A stretch of 64,000 nucleotides of DNA from the NCBI RefSeq assembly GCF_016097555.1, contig NC_054701.1, positions 61,451,648 to 61,515,647 of the forward strand. The letters are read 5' to 3'. Below the pieces are notes generated by a model. The model made no database searches, was not told the DNA's origin, and saw only the letters and a list, made by a program, of their open reading frames with translations. The translations under genes were made by a program, and so were the position numbers. Source of the DNA: Gigantopelta aegis (Eukaryota > Mollusca > Gastropoda > Neomphalida > Peltospiridae). This document shows positions 1 to 10,454 of this stretch, one piece after another (position 1 is the stretch's first letter; each line of letters begins with the position of its first letter).

Positions 1-481
1 ATTCATTCATTCATTCATTCATCCATTTGATCTGTACAAGGTAGTAACCGCTAAATAAGGTAGAAGGCATCAGGAGTAAGTTGTAACAAAAAAGACTACA
101 TGGATGCAAGATGACCATCTGTTACATCAACCTCATCGTCGTCATTATCATCGTCATCATCATCATCGTCATAATCTTCACCACCACAATCAGCATCACC
201 ATCATCGAATACTGTATGTTATACTGTATGTTTAAACAGAACCCAGTATTTGTGGTTTGTATGTAATGGCTGGCATGCTATTTTGTAATGTTATATTTTA
301 TGTCATTCATTGAAATTTATACAGTATGTACCATCATCTCGTGGAGAGGTATTTACATAGGCGTACAGCCTGTTTGCCGACCTACTTCATTTATTGGAAG
401 AAATATTGTTTAAAAAAAAGCATCGCCATCATCATCATCATCATCATCATCACAATCATTGAGACACAACTAAGAACAAAC
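1..481. other. Left edge: no exon seen; short triplet and tetranucleotide repeats
   Basis: The window opens with a short (ATTC)n run. Degenerate (CAT/CGT)n tracts lie near 130-205 and 420-455. The last coding exon of gene A must lie beyond position 1, because exon 7 ends at 482 in phase 0 and no counterpart of gene B exon 8 is found here. Confidence 0.6.
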
Positions 482-544
482 CTCTTTTTCAGCATCATCT
501 GGACTAGCCGCGTACAGTCTGAGGAAACAGTCTCGGATATAGAG
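482..544 (-). CDS. TIR-TM gene A, coding exon 7 (63 nt, phase 0 to phase 0)
   Basis: On the minus strand an AG acceptor precedes 544 and a GT donor follows 482. The 21 residues read LYIRDCFLRLYAASPDDAEK plus E. They match exon 7 of gene B (33475-33537) in length, phase and most residues (LYxRDCFLRxYxAS, EKE at the end). It is part of the presumed cytosolic C-terminal tail. It is the most downstream exon of gene A inside the window; the terminal exon is cut off by the window edge. Confidence 0.82.
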
Positions 545-818
545 CTGTAAAATTAAAACACAGTTCAAATGCAACATGAAATGTAAAAAAAACAGTCTCT
601 TCTGTATAATGTCTTTTAGACTTCAAAACCACTGACTTCAAAAACATGTAAATCTATGTTTATGCAGTTAAATGTCACTCGTATGGTATTACATACTCTT
701 GGATATCTAAATAGTCAACGAACTGACCACTTGATGGTACAAGTCAACATTACGTGTCAGAAGGTGTTGTTGTTGTGGGGTTTTTTTTTGTTGTTGTTGT
801 ATTTTGTTTTTTAAAAAC

Positions 819-1275
819 CCGTTGGTGAGAACATCATTCGTTATTTTTGATAACACAGTTGTTTACACATGTACGTGTAGTAACAATTTCAAGACACACG
901 ACTGGCTGCTCCTAGGTGATCACCAGGTCACCAATGCCATACATCCAATGAAAAAGCAGCACGGTCGTAATCCATTACACTGTGACGTATAATTAACCTA
1001 AAAACCATTTGTCTGTGATGGGTAAGTTAGCTACACCTGAAAGGGCTGTAAATAACTTTTAGTCGAAAAAGATGATAGAACTTTCTTAAAACCTGGTTTT
1101 TGAGGATATGTAAGAAATAGAGTCCATTAGATATCATTTATCTCACAACTGGTTGTTTAAAAACGTATCAAACTCGCTTTCGCTCGTTAGACACATTTTG
1201 AAAACAACTCGTAAGATAAATGATATCTAACGACCACTCATGTATTATTCTCTATATAAAGGTTCTAACAATCTC
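819..1275 (+). mobile_element. Foldback MITE family P, copy 1
   Basis: The segment starts near GTTGGTGAGAACATCATTCG and ends near TGTATTATTCTCTATATA. Its second half folds back on itself: TATCATTTATCTCACAAC near 1133 pairs with a segment around 1210-1232 that reads GTAAGATAAATGATATC. At least four further copies occur here (5565-6022, 6209-6795, 11590-11792, 38467-38875), so it is a dispersed, non-coding foldback element. Confidence 0.7.
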
Positions 1276-1334
1276 GTAGGAGAGTTAGACGTTGAATAGG
1301 GCCAGTTGCCTTTCAAATGTAGTGGTGCACATTA

Positions 1335-1666
1335 TTCAGGGAAGGAAGGAAGAACTGTTTTATTTAACGACACACTCGACATATTGTAATCACTGTTATA
1401 TGGCGTCGGACATGTATATGGTTAAAGACCACACAGATAATAAGAGAGGAAACCCACTCAGTGGGTTACTTTTATATTAGCATCAAGGGATCTTTAATAT
1501 GCAGCATCCCACAGACAGGGTAGTACATACCACAGCCTTTTGTTACGCTAGTTGTCAACACTGGCTGGAACGAGAAATAGACCAATGTGCCCACCGACGG
1601 GGTTCGATCTTAGACCGATGGCGCATCAGGTGAGTGCTTTACCCATCGGTAAAGTCCTGCCCTGTC
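1335..1666 (-). mobile_element. tRNA-derived SINE (family A), minus orientation
   Basis: Read on the minus strand it has a tRNA-like head with a B-box-like GATCGAACC, then the conserved core (ATCCCTTGATGCTAAT region) and the tail GTCGTTAAATAAAACAG. Many copies in the window share this architecture. An ORF of about 60 residues across it is SINE sequence, not a gene. Confidence 0.85.
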
Positions 1667-1688
1667 ATAATTTTCAAACTTGAGATGT

Positions 1689-1691
<3 letters not shown>

Positions 1692-1747
<56 letters not shown>
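1692..1747. repeat. (CA)n microsatellite
   Basis: A nearly perfect CA dinucleotide run of about 56 bp, 75 bp downstream (in plus coordinates upstream) of the gene A microexon. Confidence 0.95.
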
Positions 1748-1751
<4 letters not shown>

Positions 1752-1822
1752 GCTTCCAGCAACCATCCAACTCCATCCATATAAGCATATAAAATCACGA
1801 CTTCTTTAGTGTCAATACCTAC

Positions 1823-1858
1823 CTGGCATGGTTTTGTGTCATAATACATAAAGGTTAT
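1823..1858 (-). CDS. TIR-TM gene A, coding exon 6 (36-nt microexon)
   Basis: The minus strand shows CTGTAG, then 36 nt, then GTAGGT, a good splice donor. The reading is ITFMYYDTKPCQ. Gene B has an exon of exactly the same length and phase at 38381-38416 (LQFMFYDMDLCQ), keeping F-M-x-Y-D and the final CQ. It joins exon 5 to exon 7 in phase 0. Short alone, but the paralogue match, the flanking splice signals and the colinear position make it convincing. Confidence 0.78.
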
Positions 1859-2847
1859 CTACAGCAAGTCAAGGCAGTCAAATTTGTACTTAGGTCACAG
1901 AGCGAATATCTGTTCAGAATGGACTTTATATGTAAGCAATCGCCAGCCAAAAATAGGCTTGTACCAATAAGGCATTAATCGAGGAAAACTGGCTTCCCCA
2001 TTCAAAGAAAATAGGGAAAGAGTCTGGTTAAACCAACAAAAAGCAAACCCTCTACGCAGAAGTGAACTGGTGACTCTAATGGACATTATTTTACTTTATA
2101 AAAGATAGCTGTACGCAGAATTAGGGATTGGACGATGTTACCGAAAACCGCGGTTTTAGGTCCACGGTTCGGTGCACCGTTCCCCAATTTGCGAATCGCG
2201 GTTCATTTCGGTTGTTTGTTTGTTTTTTGTTTTTTGTTTTTCAATGGTACATGTATAAACGTTTCCGCACATTGCTGGTAATCCCAATGGCCCGTAAAGT
2301 AGTTCGGCCAATCACAGCATTCGATTCCCGTAAACCGGACATGTTTGCATGGGCGATAGCTGCCGTTCGGATCCTGCACAGGACCCGCGAATTTCTTGTC
2401 GGTACCATAAAAATTGTAACCTCCAAAAATAGGGACTGACCTCAGTGATTAATCCACTGTGAGAATAAACATTTTAAATATGTTTTATCCCAGTTGTCAA
2501 AATTGGAAAAGAAAGTAAAATCGTTGTAATGACAACACAGCGACATGGCCGGTTCACCTAAACTACCAGATGCAGCTACTTAATAAAATAATTTCATTGG
2601 GTGTTTTTATAGCAGTAGTCAGTTATGTCAGACGGTCAGGTCTAATGTCATAGTTATAATATACAATGGTTGCATACATGACAGACGTGTTAACTTCAAG
2701 AATTATAAAATGGCGCCCAATGTCCGTCATATTAATTTAAAACGATTCAACATCGCTAATTTCCGTAAGTTTTTATTGGGACAAAATCATTCGTAGTTCC
2801 TGAACTACAATGTACGCAAACTACGTCTTTGCTCCTTTTTTTTTTCT

Positions 2848-2849
<2 letters not shown>

Positions 2850-2915
<66 letters not shown>
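2850..2915. repeat. (TA)n microsatellite
   Basis: Uninterrupted TA run next to the palindromic MITE at 2916. Confidence 0.95.
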
Positions 2916-2917
<2 letters not shown>

Positions 2918-3057
2918 TTATTACCAGAGTGTTTTCGGTATCGTCAATGTCATATATTAGGAATAAAAATTGTATTTTGCGAGCCTCTGGCGAGCATAAT
3001 ACATTTTTATTCCTAATATATGATACTGACGATACCGAAATACAAGTGGGTAATAAT
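2916..3057. mobile_element. Short palindromic MITE inside the hAT-like element
   Basis: Two arms of about 60 bp are near-perfect inverted copies: CGGTATCGTCAATGTCATAT at the left and ATATGATACTGACGATACCG at the right, with TTAGGAATAAAAAT and its complement inside. The centre is short. It is non-coding and would form a long hairpin. Confidence 0.75.
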
Positions 3058-3435
3058 CTCTTTATCATATAATCTCAAGCTTAATACGTGTTTTTGTAAA
3101 CTGTACTCGCAACTTTAATTCCAGTCCGCCATTACTAGATATTCAAATGACGTAAGAATATGTAGTGCGGTGTATTATTTAATGGCAATGACGTTGAACT
3201 CGAAAGACGTCATTTTGGATGGCCTTACATCAAAATAAACTAGGGCTTAACGTTTTTTGTTTTATGAACGCTGGACAGCTTTCAGTCTCAAAATTGCCAT
3301 TAAAATGTTTTTATTTGATGCCTACGAACGCATACGTCAATTATGAAGTGTCACCCAAGTACGTTTGCTTAACTGTCAATAAACCTAGTGCCGTGAACTC
3401 AATTAATTTACATCTAATTTGCAAAGATATCAATA

Positions 3436-3534
<99 letters not shown>

Positions 3535-3592
3535 GAGATACATATACATATACATATAGAGATACAGATACAGATACATATGCATATACATA
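3436..3592. repeat. (TA)n followed by CATATA/GATACA hexanucleotide repeats
   Basis: About 90 bp of TA followed by interrupted ACATAT, AGAGAT and ACAGAT units. ORFs called across it are low-complexity artefacts. Confidence 0.95.
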
Positions 3593-4172
3593 GACAACAG
3601 AATTTTTTTTTCAATACCGGAAAGACTATCCCTAGCATTCTCGTTCCCAAATTACTTTGCCAACTCTCTGAACTCAAATCCTGGGGGACACATAACCCAC
3701 GTATCCCAGACCCAACACGCTAACATGGCATGGTAGAAATGCTATTTTTGTTTTCTAGTAACAAGATAATGTTATATTTATAATTATTTTACAAATGACC
3801 ATTAAAAATAAAATGTCTTGCTCTTAAACTATTTTATAAAAATGTATGTATGATAATTGGCGTTCTTATACTACTTGTAAAACGTATCGTGAATAAATCG
3901 AACCGCGAATAAATTGAACCGTGGACCAAAAACCGAACCGAAAAAAAACACCCCAAAAAAAACGAACCGTCGCATTCCTACACAGAATCATGTTCATTGC
4001 AAAATTACCACAAAATACGATTTCATAATCGGGACAATACTTCTTTTTTTTCTAGGTGAGGCAAGCTTAGCACTGTCACCTCTCCATGATCAATGGTTGG
4101 ATGGATAGATGGACAGATGGACGGATCGATGCGTGTAGGTAGATAATATATACAAGACAGACCGACCGACAG

Positions 4173-4175
4173 ACA

Positions 4176-4272
<97 letters not shown>

Positions 4273-4295
4273 GGGCACACACACATACACACACA

Positions 4296-4354
<59 letters not shown>
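4173..4354. repeat. Compound microsatellite (CA)n(GA)n(CA)n(TA)n
   Basis: A CA tract, about 78 bp of GA, a short CA tract and about 50 bp of TA in sequence. It lies about 100 bp 3' of exon 5 of gene A on the minus strand, so an ORF reads from the exon straight into it; that extension is not coding. Confidence 0.95.
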
Positions 4355-4359
<5 letters not shown>

Positions 4360-4456
4360 TATTTACAACTGTCATTACGTTACTAGTATTTAATTTCATT
4401 ATAGCCGGAAATGCTCTATAGTATTCAGCAACAAAAACTACTTTTAAAAAGGATAC

Positions 4457-4555
4457 AATAGGAAAATAATCTTGGCGGAAGTGAATTAAGAGTTTGGTCT
4501 GCTGAAACCATTCCAGTGATATATTCTTCACAATGTTCTTGGCATTTCTGATTCC
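4457..4555 (-). CDS. TIR-TM gene A, coding exon 5 (99 nt)
   Basis: A TTTTCACAG acceptor precedes the exon, which begins GIRNAKNIVK and contains SLEWFQQTKLL. Gene B exon 5 (42886-42984) aligns over 33 residues with the same phase. The 3' end is chosen at GTATCC because both paralogues keep this word and lose similarity just after it, and because phase 0 is needed to join the microexon. GTATCC is a weak donor, so the end could be a few codons off. The exon follows the membrane exon directly and is predicted to be cytosolic. Confidence 0.8.
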
Positions 4556-5036
4556 CTGTGAAAATAAGTAAACTGTCAAATAATCAAATATAAAGGTTAC
4601 CTCACAACATATTACAAGAGAACATTTTGTGCATGGCACATCTCTTGAATTGGCTTTTATGATATTTAATAGTCTGGAGCAGACATTTAATCCATCTCAG
4701 TACAGGAAGACTCAATAATTCCTTTGAAGCAAGTCAGAAATACATAATTCCATTCCCTTAATGAGTCATGAGCTATGAAAAAGGGACCCACTTCAATACA
4801 TTTTTTTTTTCTCAGTCATCACATACTAGTACTAACTTCTAGTCCCATTCAATACTTCAACTGTTCCAAGCTATTACGTGTAACTGTGAATGCAGCTGCA
4901 GGAAACGGCCTAGAATGTTTCCCAGGTGGATATAATTCTGTGTAAAGGCTTGCTTTGATAACCTCCCATCGCCATGTAAATCTTAACGGATTGTATCTGA
5001 ATACATTCTGTAATGTGGATTATAAATTGTATTGCA

Positions 5037-5421
5037 TTAAAGGGACAGACCCTAGTTTTTAAACACTACAACATATTTTTCACTATTAGAGTCGTTTTTA
5101 ATCATTTAACTTAGAAGTACTTACATTTTATTATTTAGAATATTCATTTTTGTCCACCAGAAGTGGTTCTGGTCATCCAGGTTTGTGTAATACCCCAAAA
5201 TGCATTTCCATAATTTAAAAAATGCACGTTCGTCTGAGAAGTAATGGTTATCGAGACAAGCTCTAGTTATTTTTAGAAGGTATTTCCCCCTATTTAAACG
5301 TCACAGACTAGCTTCTCTCTGTTATAATCTGATCCAAATGTGTGTGCAGCTTTGTAGACTAACTATTAAACTTAAGTGTTAATGTTCATGGACTCAAACT
5401 AGGGTCTGCGCCTTTAACAAA
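5037..5421. mobile_element. MITE family Q (AAAGGGACAGACCCTAGTTT termini)
   Basis: Terminal inverted repeats: TTAAAGGGACAGACCCTAGT at the left, and AAACTAGGGTCTGCGCCTTTAA at the right as read on the plus strand. The same element is complete inside the pogo-like element (20683-21076), and fragments occur near 7810-7990 and 49975-50160. Non-coding. Confidence 0.75.
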
Positions 5422-5564
5422 TCCAGCCCTCATATTTAACTACACTGCCCACTTGTAATCAAGTAACCCTGCGCCTTTAACAGATCCAGCCCTCATATTT
5501 AACTACACTGCCCACCTGAGTCAATTTTACTTCTATAAACAGTTTGTAAAAGACAAGTTTTATG

Positions 5565-6022
5565 ATATATAGAGAATAATACATGAGTGGCCGTTAGATA
5601 CCATTTATCTTACGAGTTGTTTCAAAATGTATCTAACGAGCGAAAACGAGTTTGATACGTTTTTAAACGAGTTGTAAGATAAATGGCATCTAACGGACAC
5701 GAATGTATTATTCTATTTCTTACATATCCTCCAAAACCAGGTTTTAAGCACATTTTAACATCTTTTTTTTTACTAAAAGTTATTTACATCCTTTGCACTT
5801 GTAGCTAACCAACGCGTCACGGACAAATGTCAGGTTAACTATACGTCACAGTGTAATCGATATCGATCGTGCTATTTTTTCATTGGATGTATGGCATTGG
5901 TGAACTGGTCATCACCTAGGAGCAACCCGTCGTATGTTTTGAAATGGTTAACACACGTACATGTGTAAACAAGTATGTGTTATCTAAAATAACGAATGAT
6001 GTTCTCACCAATGGGTTTGTGA
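5565..6022 (-). mobile_element. Foldback MITE family P, copy 2 (inverted)
   Basis: Starts with AGAGAATAATACATGAGTGG and ends with GATGTTCTCACCAATGGG. It is the reverse complement of copy 1 (819-1275), with the internal foldback around 5605-5700. Confidence 0.75.
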
Positions 6023-6208
6023 AAAAAAACCTCCCTTTCTTTGAAATTATAACAAAATAAATGTGCGACGCTTCCAGGCGTGTGTGCAGGAACCTACAGG
6101 GTGGCGGGGTCTAGACTGTGGCAAGTGTTTAGTGAGACCGGCTTATGCTTGGCTTCACAGATATCGTAATCAGTCGAGGTGTTCTGAATGGGAAATGGTA
6201 TTCTTACT

Positions 6209-6795
6209 CACCCGTTGGTGAGAACGTCAATCAGGGGTCAAAATTGGCTGAAATTCCTTCCAAATATTTGTTCCAGCAAGCTACAAATTTTGCCGAACCG
6301 AATCAAAACTTGTGGAACAAACATGATCATAAAAGTACAAATGCAATATAATTTCATGTCCGATGTGACGGCAGGCAAAACGAGCTCCCAGCCCGTGGTG
6401 ATGTCCATCGGCAAAAAACGGTCTTGACGATAGTAGTCTATTAATTTCGACCACTGTCATTCATTATTTTTTTTATAACACATACTGTTAAAACATATAA
6501 GTGTGATAACAATTTAAAGACATACAACTGGTCGTCAATGCCATACTTTTTATTTATTTTTTTATTGTCCCAGCAAAAACAATTTGGCAATGTCAGGGAA
6601 ATGCCACACTATATTTATTTCAAAACTGGTTTTTGAGACTGTGCAAGAAACACAATACTAGATTTGTGTCCGTCACTTACAACTCGTTATTTAAAATCGT
6701 ATCCAGCTCGCTTTCGCTCGTATAATACGTTTTAAAACAACTCGTAGTTAGATAAATGGCATATAATGGTATCTACATCTCATGTAGTATTCTCA
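6209..6795 (+). mobile_element. Foldback MITE family P, interrupted copy ending at a splice donor
   Basis: The left end (CCCGTTGGTGAGAACGTC) is at 6209. The rest resumes near 6455, after about 215 bp of unrelated sequence. The right end (CATGTAGTATTCTCAA) stops about 5 bp from the GT donor of gene A exon 4. Confidence 0.6.
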
Positions 6796-6801
6796 ACTTA
6801 C

Positions 6802-7080
6802 CTGTTTCCGTACTTTCAACAACATAAACGCGCGAAACGGAACATAAAGCAGAGGCACAACGACTTCCACTGATCCAATTATCACCAAAAGCAAAAAGGA
6901 ATTTAATTTCATCAAGTTCACAATAATGACACCAATGATTCCCATTAGGAAAAAGACAAACACGACGAATATGCCAATGAAGCAAAACAATGGAGGGCCG
7001 GATTTGATGAGTCCGAAACACCTCATGTAAAACAGACTGTTTATTCTTGACACTGCCAAATCGTGGACATCCCTCGATAT
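6802..7080 (-). CDS. TIR-TM gene A, coding exon 4: membrane-spanning exon (279 nt)
   Basis: A pyrimidine-rich TTTTTCTTCTCAG acceptor and a GTAAGT donor bound a 93-residue exon in phase 0. It starts ISRDVHDLAVSRINSLFYMR and contains two hydrophobic stretches separated by a short loop (NLMKLNS), ending in basic KVRKQ. It corresponds to gene B 49474-49761. ISR-x-x-HDL and NSLFYMR-x-FGL-x-K are shared, but the hydrophobic parts are much less alike (roughly 40 percent by eye). The predicted topology is two passes with both ends cytosolic. It matches no membrane family I can name. Confidence 0.85.
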
Positions 7081-7170
7081 CTGAGAAGAAAAACAAGACA
7101 AGGAACATAAACTGAAAATGTCAATAAATGATGTATGTATGTGTGTTTCTGCGACCTTGAATGGGCAAGA

Positions 7171-7420
7171 ACAATAAGGAAGGAAATGTTTTATTTAACG
7201 ACACACTCAACACATTTTATTTACGGTTAGTATATGGCGTCGGACATATGGTTAAGGACCACACAGATATTGAGGGAGAAAACCCGCTGTCGCCACTTCA
7301 TGTGTTACTCTTTTCGATTAGCAACAAGGGATCTTTTATATGCATCATCCCATAGACAGGATAGCACATACCACGGCCTTTGATGTACCAGTCGCGGTGC
7401 ACTGGCTGGAGCGAGAAATT
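7171..7420 (-). mobile_element. SINE family A, head-truncated, minus orientation
   Basis: Tail GTCGTTAAATAAAACATT on the minus strand, then the core up to CTCGCTCCAGCCAGTGCAC; the tRNA-like head is missing. It lies in intron 3 of gene A. Confidence 0.8.
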
Positions 7421-7502
7421 AATGCGACACAGAATGACAGAAAGATGAACGCTTTCTCTATTGGTCTCAGTAACAATAGTTTGCAATATGTTTGTCATAT
7501 CA

Positions 7503-7672
7503 TTAATTACATTTCAACTTATTTTCGTGCTTATATCCATATTAAGGTTCAAACACACTGTCCTGGGCACACACCTCAGCTATCGAGGCTGTCTGTCCAG
7601 GGCAGTGGGTTAGTTGTTAGTTGGTTAGTGGTTAGTGAGAGAGAAGAGCCCTTAAGAACTAGCTCTGGGTTC
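7503..7672 (-). mobile_element. SINE family C fragment
   Basis: Carries the family C body: TTAAGGTTCAAACACACTGT, then the CAGCTATC..GGCTGTCTGTCC block and repeated GTTAGTTGG words. The complete version, with its tRNA-like end, is at 19996-20270. Confidence 0.7.
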
Positions 7673-8420
7673 GCAGGGCCGGATTTAGACCTTCGGGGGC
7701 CCGGGACACTTCAGGTTTGCGGACCCCTCAACATAGAAATTAAATTACATGACAAATATAACCCCCCACCTAAAATGAATAATAAACCCGGGATACCCTG
7801 TCTTTTTTATTTTCTGATTATTTAGATTATTCATTTCCGAACACCCGGAATATTTCTGGTCATTCTGGTGTTTGTAATATCACGAAATGCCTTTTCCAAA
7901 ACCAACGTACCTCTGAGAAGTAACGGTTACGGAGACTAGCTCTTGGCTACTCTTTAAGGGTAGTTCCTCATTTCAACGTCACAAACACTTGTGTTGGTTA
8001 AACATTATTTATTGACGTTCAAAAACAGTAGCGAAGAATGGCCAAAAGGCGTTAGTTAGCCTATATTAAGACCTTTTTCCAACATTTTACAATATAAGCA
8101 GTAAAAATAAAACATAATTATTATAAACTGCCAAAGTGGGGAACAGAAGAACGAAAGGTATAGATGATGAACAGGTTATTACCTTTAACTATTGTACATT
8201 ATTTAGAATTAGATGTCATTGGTGAAATAGAAAGGAAAACCGAGAAAAAAGAAAGAAAGGGGAGTGTGTTTTAATAGCAAAATGTTTGCTATTTATTTAA
8301 AGTTCTGAATAGATTTGAATATAGCATTATTTTCTTGGAGGCAAAAAGCTCTTATTTTAATCATGTAAGTTTATCCAAACGTCTTACTGGTTTACAGATT
8401 AACTTAGTGTCTATTTTCAT

Positions 8421-8641
<221 letters not shown>

Positions 8642-8689
8642 AAGTAGCGAAAGAGGTGGACGAGGGTAGGCAGGCATGTATGCACTAAC

Positions 8690-8817
8690 CTCTGACCCCA
8701 TGTTCTTCAACAGCTGATGCTGATAAAGAGACAGATTGTCGAAACACCAAGCAGTGCCTCGTATTTTAGAAGCACCCTCCTTTTTAGCCGCTACTGAAAT
8801 TGTCGCTCCATTTATGT
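8690..8817 (-). CDS. TIR-TM gene A, coding exon 3 (128 nt)
   Basis: The acceptor is TAATTCCAG and the donor GTTAGT. The exon completes a split codon and reads INGATISVAA, later GTAWCFDNLSLYQHQLLKN, ending MGSE in phase 0. Gene B 51846-51973 has the same length and keeps NG-x-x-ISV, RGTAW-x-F and YQ-x-QLL-x-x-MGS. It links the TIR domain to the membrane exon. No known domain is recognised. Confidence 0.83.
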
Positions 8818-8929
8818 CTGGAATTATACAGAAACAAATCGCAAGAAACTTAAAAATATATTAAAAGTATTATTAATTAATTTACTGAAAACAACCAACT
8901 TTCGTTTTAGAAAATCCCAGGCGAGTGAA

Positions 8930-9095
8930 AATTCGCATTTCCAAAATCGAACAGGAATCGCACGACTATACATGATTAGGTATAGCAAATAATAATAATA
9001 ATGTTTTCAAAAGATTCACATTAATAAAAGGCTTTTCTCGCAATTGAAACAATGGGTTTCAAAATTAAGACGCGGTATTATGCATCATTATGCGA
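8930..9095 (+). repeat. Dispersed repeat, copy 1 (inverted copy at 17205-17410)
   Basis: Words such as TTGAAACAATGGGTTTCAAA and CATTTCCAAAATCG recur in inverted order and orientation at 17205-17410. Each copy adjoins a SINE. It is probably part of a larger interspersed element. Confidence 0.6.
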
Positions 9096-9098
9096 TTT

Positions 9099-9355
9099 GG
9101 GGCGGGAATTAGCTCAGTCGGTTGAGCGCTCGTTTGAGGTGCTTCCGTTGCAGGATCAAACCACCTCAACTGGACAAAGGCCGTGGTATGTGTTTTCCTG
9201 TCTGTGGGAAAATGCATATAAAAGATCCCTTGCTGCATTAAAAAAATGTCGCGGGTTTCCTCTATTGACTACGAGTCAGAATTATCAAATGTTTGACATC
9301 CAATAGCCGATGATAAATAATCAATGTGATCTAGAGGTGTTGTTAAACAAAAACA
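9099..9355 (+). mobile_element. tRNA-derived SINE family B, full length
   Basis: The head TTAGCTCAGTCGGTTGAGCG is an excellent pol III A box within a tRNA-like sequence. CAGGATCAAACCACC occupies the B-box position. The core (GTGCATATAAAAGATCCC) and the tail ending GTGTTGTTAAACAAAAACAA follow. It is a SINE, not a functional tRNA gene: the cloverleaf 3' half is missing. Confidence 0.85.
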
Positions 9356-9776
9356 AAATTATGCCATTTGTATTTTTTGTCTAGTTTTATCGATGTATCA
9401 CTGTTCATGTATTGTGCGTGTAATAATTAAACTTATTGTGGCTCAACGATAAGACAACTTAACCAATCTCATTTCAAGTTACCATTATAAGTGCGAAAGG
9501 ATTTTCATGTTGAATTTAACAGTAGCCTACATTATTCAGGTTATAACAAGAACAAGGCTTTGTAAACACACAGAAAAAACCCCACAGAAAAATGTCAAGC
9601 GCGTTTTGATATTTCACACTTTTCTGACTAAAGTTAGGGACAACCAGGGCAGTACGCGCACCACTAAAAAAAAAACCGAGGTCCCATATGACAAATCTCA
9701 CAATAGCCCGTTATTGTACATTTTAAAATTCATTTTAAAACAATTTATAAAAGTAATGAAAATTAAAACTTGTTAC

Positions 9777-9827
9777 CTTCTTGGTGGTATTGTCGGTTAA
9801 AATTTGGCAGAATGTCTTGAAGTTCAC
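9777..9827 (-). CDS. TIR-TM gene A, coding exon 2 (51 nt)
   Basis: With the T left over from exon 1 it reads CELQDILPNFNRQYHQE plus one base. It is bounded by a CGTTTTAG acceptor and a GTAACA donor. The paralogous exon at 55198-55248 is also 51 nt, with the same phases (1 to 1) and the conserved pattern CEL-x-x-ILPN and QYHQ. It is a short linker after the TIR domain. Confidence 0.82.
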
Positions 9828-9982
9828 CTAAAACGGAGAAACATACACACATATTTACTGTTAGATAAGTTTCTTTCGTTTGGATAATTTCCGAAATCTC
9901 ACGATTAGTTTTAGTGGGGAAATTAAAGAAGAAAACTATTTTGTGTTGTTATTGTTGAACCTTTGCTGTTACGTGGTACTTA

Positions 9983-10033
9983 AAACCCTCAAATAGTTCA
10001 ACCTCAGATAGTGCTGAACTATTTGAGGGTTTC
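9983..10033. repeat. Perfect 18-bp-stem hairpin
   Basis: AAACCCTCAAATAGTTCA is followed after 14 bases by its exact complement TGAACTATTTGAGGGTTT. A related half-copy (GAGGGTTCTGAAACTATTTG) follows at once. It lies in intron 1 (between coding exons 1 and 2) of gene A. It is probably a MITE remnant; a small hairpin RNA is not excluded. Confidence 0.7.
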
Positions 10034-10353
10034 TATACATTATTCAATTGAGGGTTCTGAAACTATTTGAGATGTAGCAATACCTACTAATGTTCACCTA
10101 ACTTTGTTTTAACATGCATATTACTGTTTAATACTACAAAATTGGGATTGTTTTACATTTAAGGGAACCATATTCGATTTTTCCATGCGGACCTTTATAA
10201 AATCAAAAATGTATATTTAGTTCATATTTTATAATACAGCAACCACCAGTTATTATAAAATATATCTATATACAAGTCAAAGTCCCAATGTCCTCTCCCT
10301 GTTATTTAACATATTTCTTTACACACCCTTTGAAGATAACACGTGGGTACATA

Positions 10354-10454
10354 GATAATAACTGGTTACTGTTTTGAAATATCGGCTTATAATAGTTATC
10401 GAAGGTTTGAATGTCGACTGTCATCGATAATCTAAAGACAGTAACCTGTTACCT
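10354..10454. mobile_element. Short palindromic MITE
   Basis: AACTGGTTACTGTTTT at the left pairs with AAAGACAGTAACCTGTTA at the right, with TTATCGA/TCGATAA inside. A related end (AGACAGTAACCAGTTAT) appears near 25997. Confidence 0.55.

Larger units (their letters stand above)
2122..3980. mobile_element. hAT-like non-autonomous DNA transposon with an 8-bp target duplication
   Basis: The ends are inverted: TAGGGATTGGACG at the left and, read on the minus strand, TAGGAATGCGACG at the right. More inverted GGTTCGGT/ACCGAACC words lie inside the ends. The flanks CGCAGAAT (2114-2121) and CACAGAAT (3981-3988) match at 7 of 8 bases, as expected of a hAT duplication. No transposase is visible. The interior holds (TA)n tracts and a smaller palindromic MITE. 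It sits in the intron between exons 5 and 6 of gene A. Confidence 0.72.

Noticed and set aside
4076..4456. Extension of gene A exon 5 through the microsatellite (187-codon ORF)
   Set aside because: Similarity to gene B stops at GTATCC; beyond that the frame runs into TA, CA and GA repeats.
7161..7355. Repeated 60-90 codon ORFs with a YLTTHST or HTDIxRGNPLSP signature
   Set aside because: These are translations of family A SINE copies, which occur all over the window.
9099..9175. Functional tRNA gene
   Set aside because: It has a good A box and tRNA-like sequence, but no complete cloverleaf, and the body and tail of a SINE follow directly.
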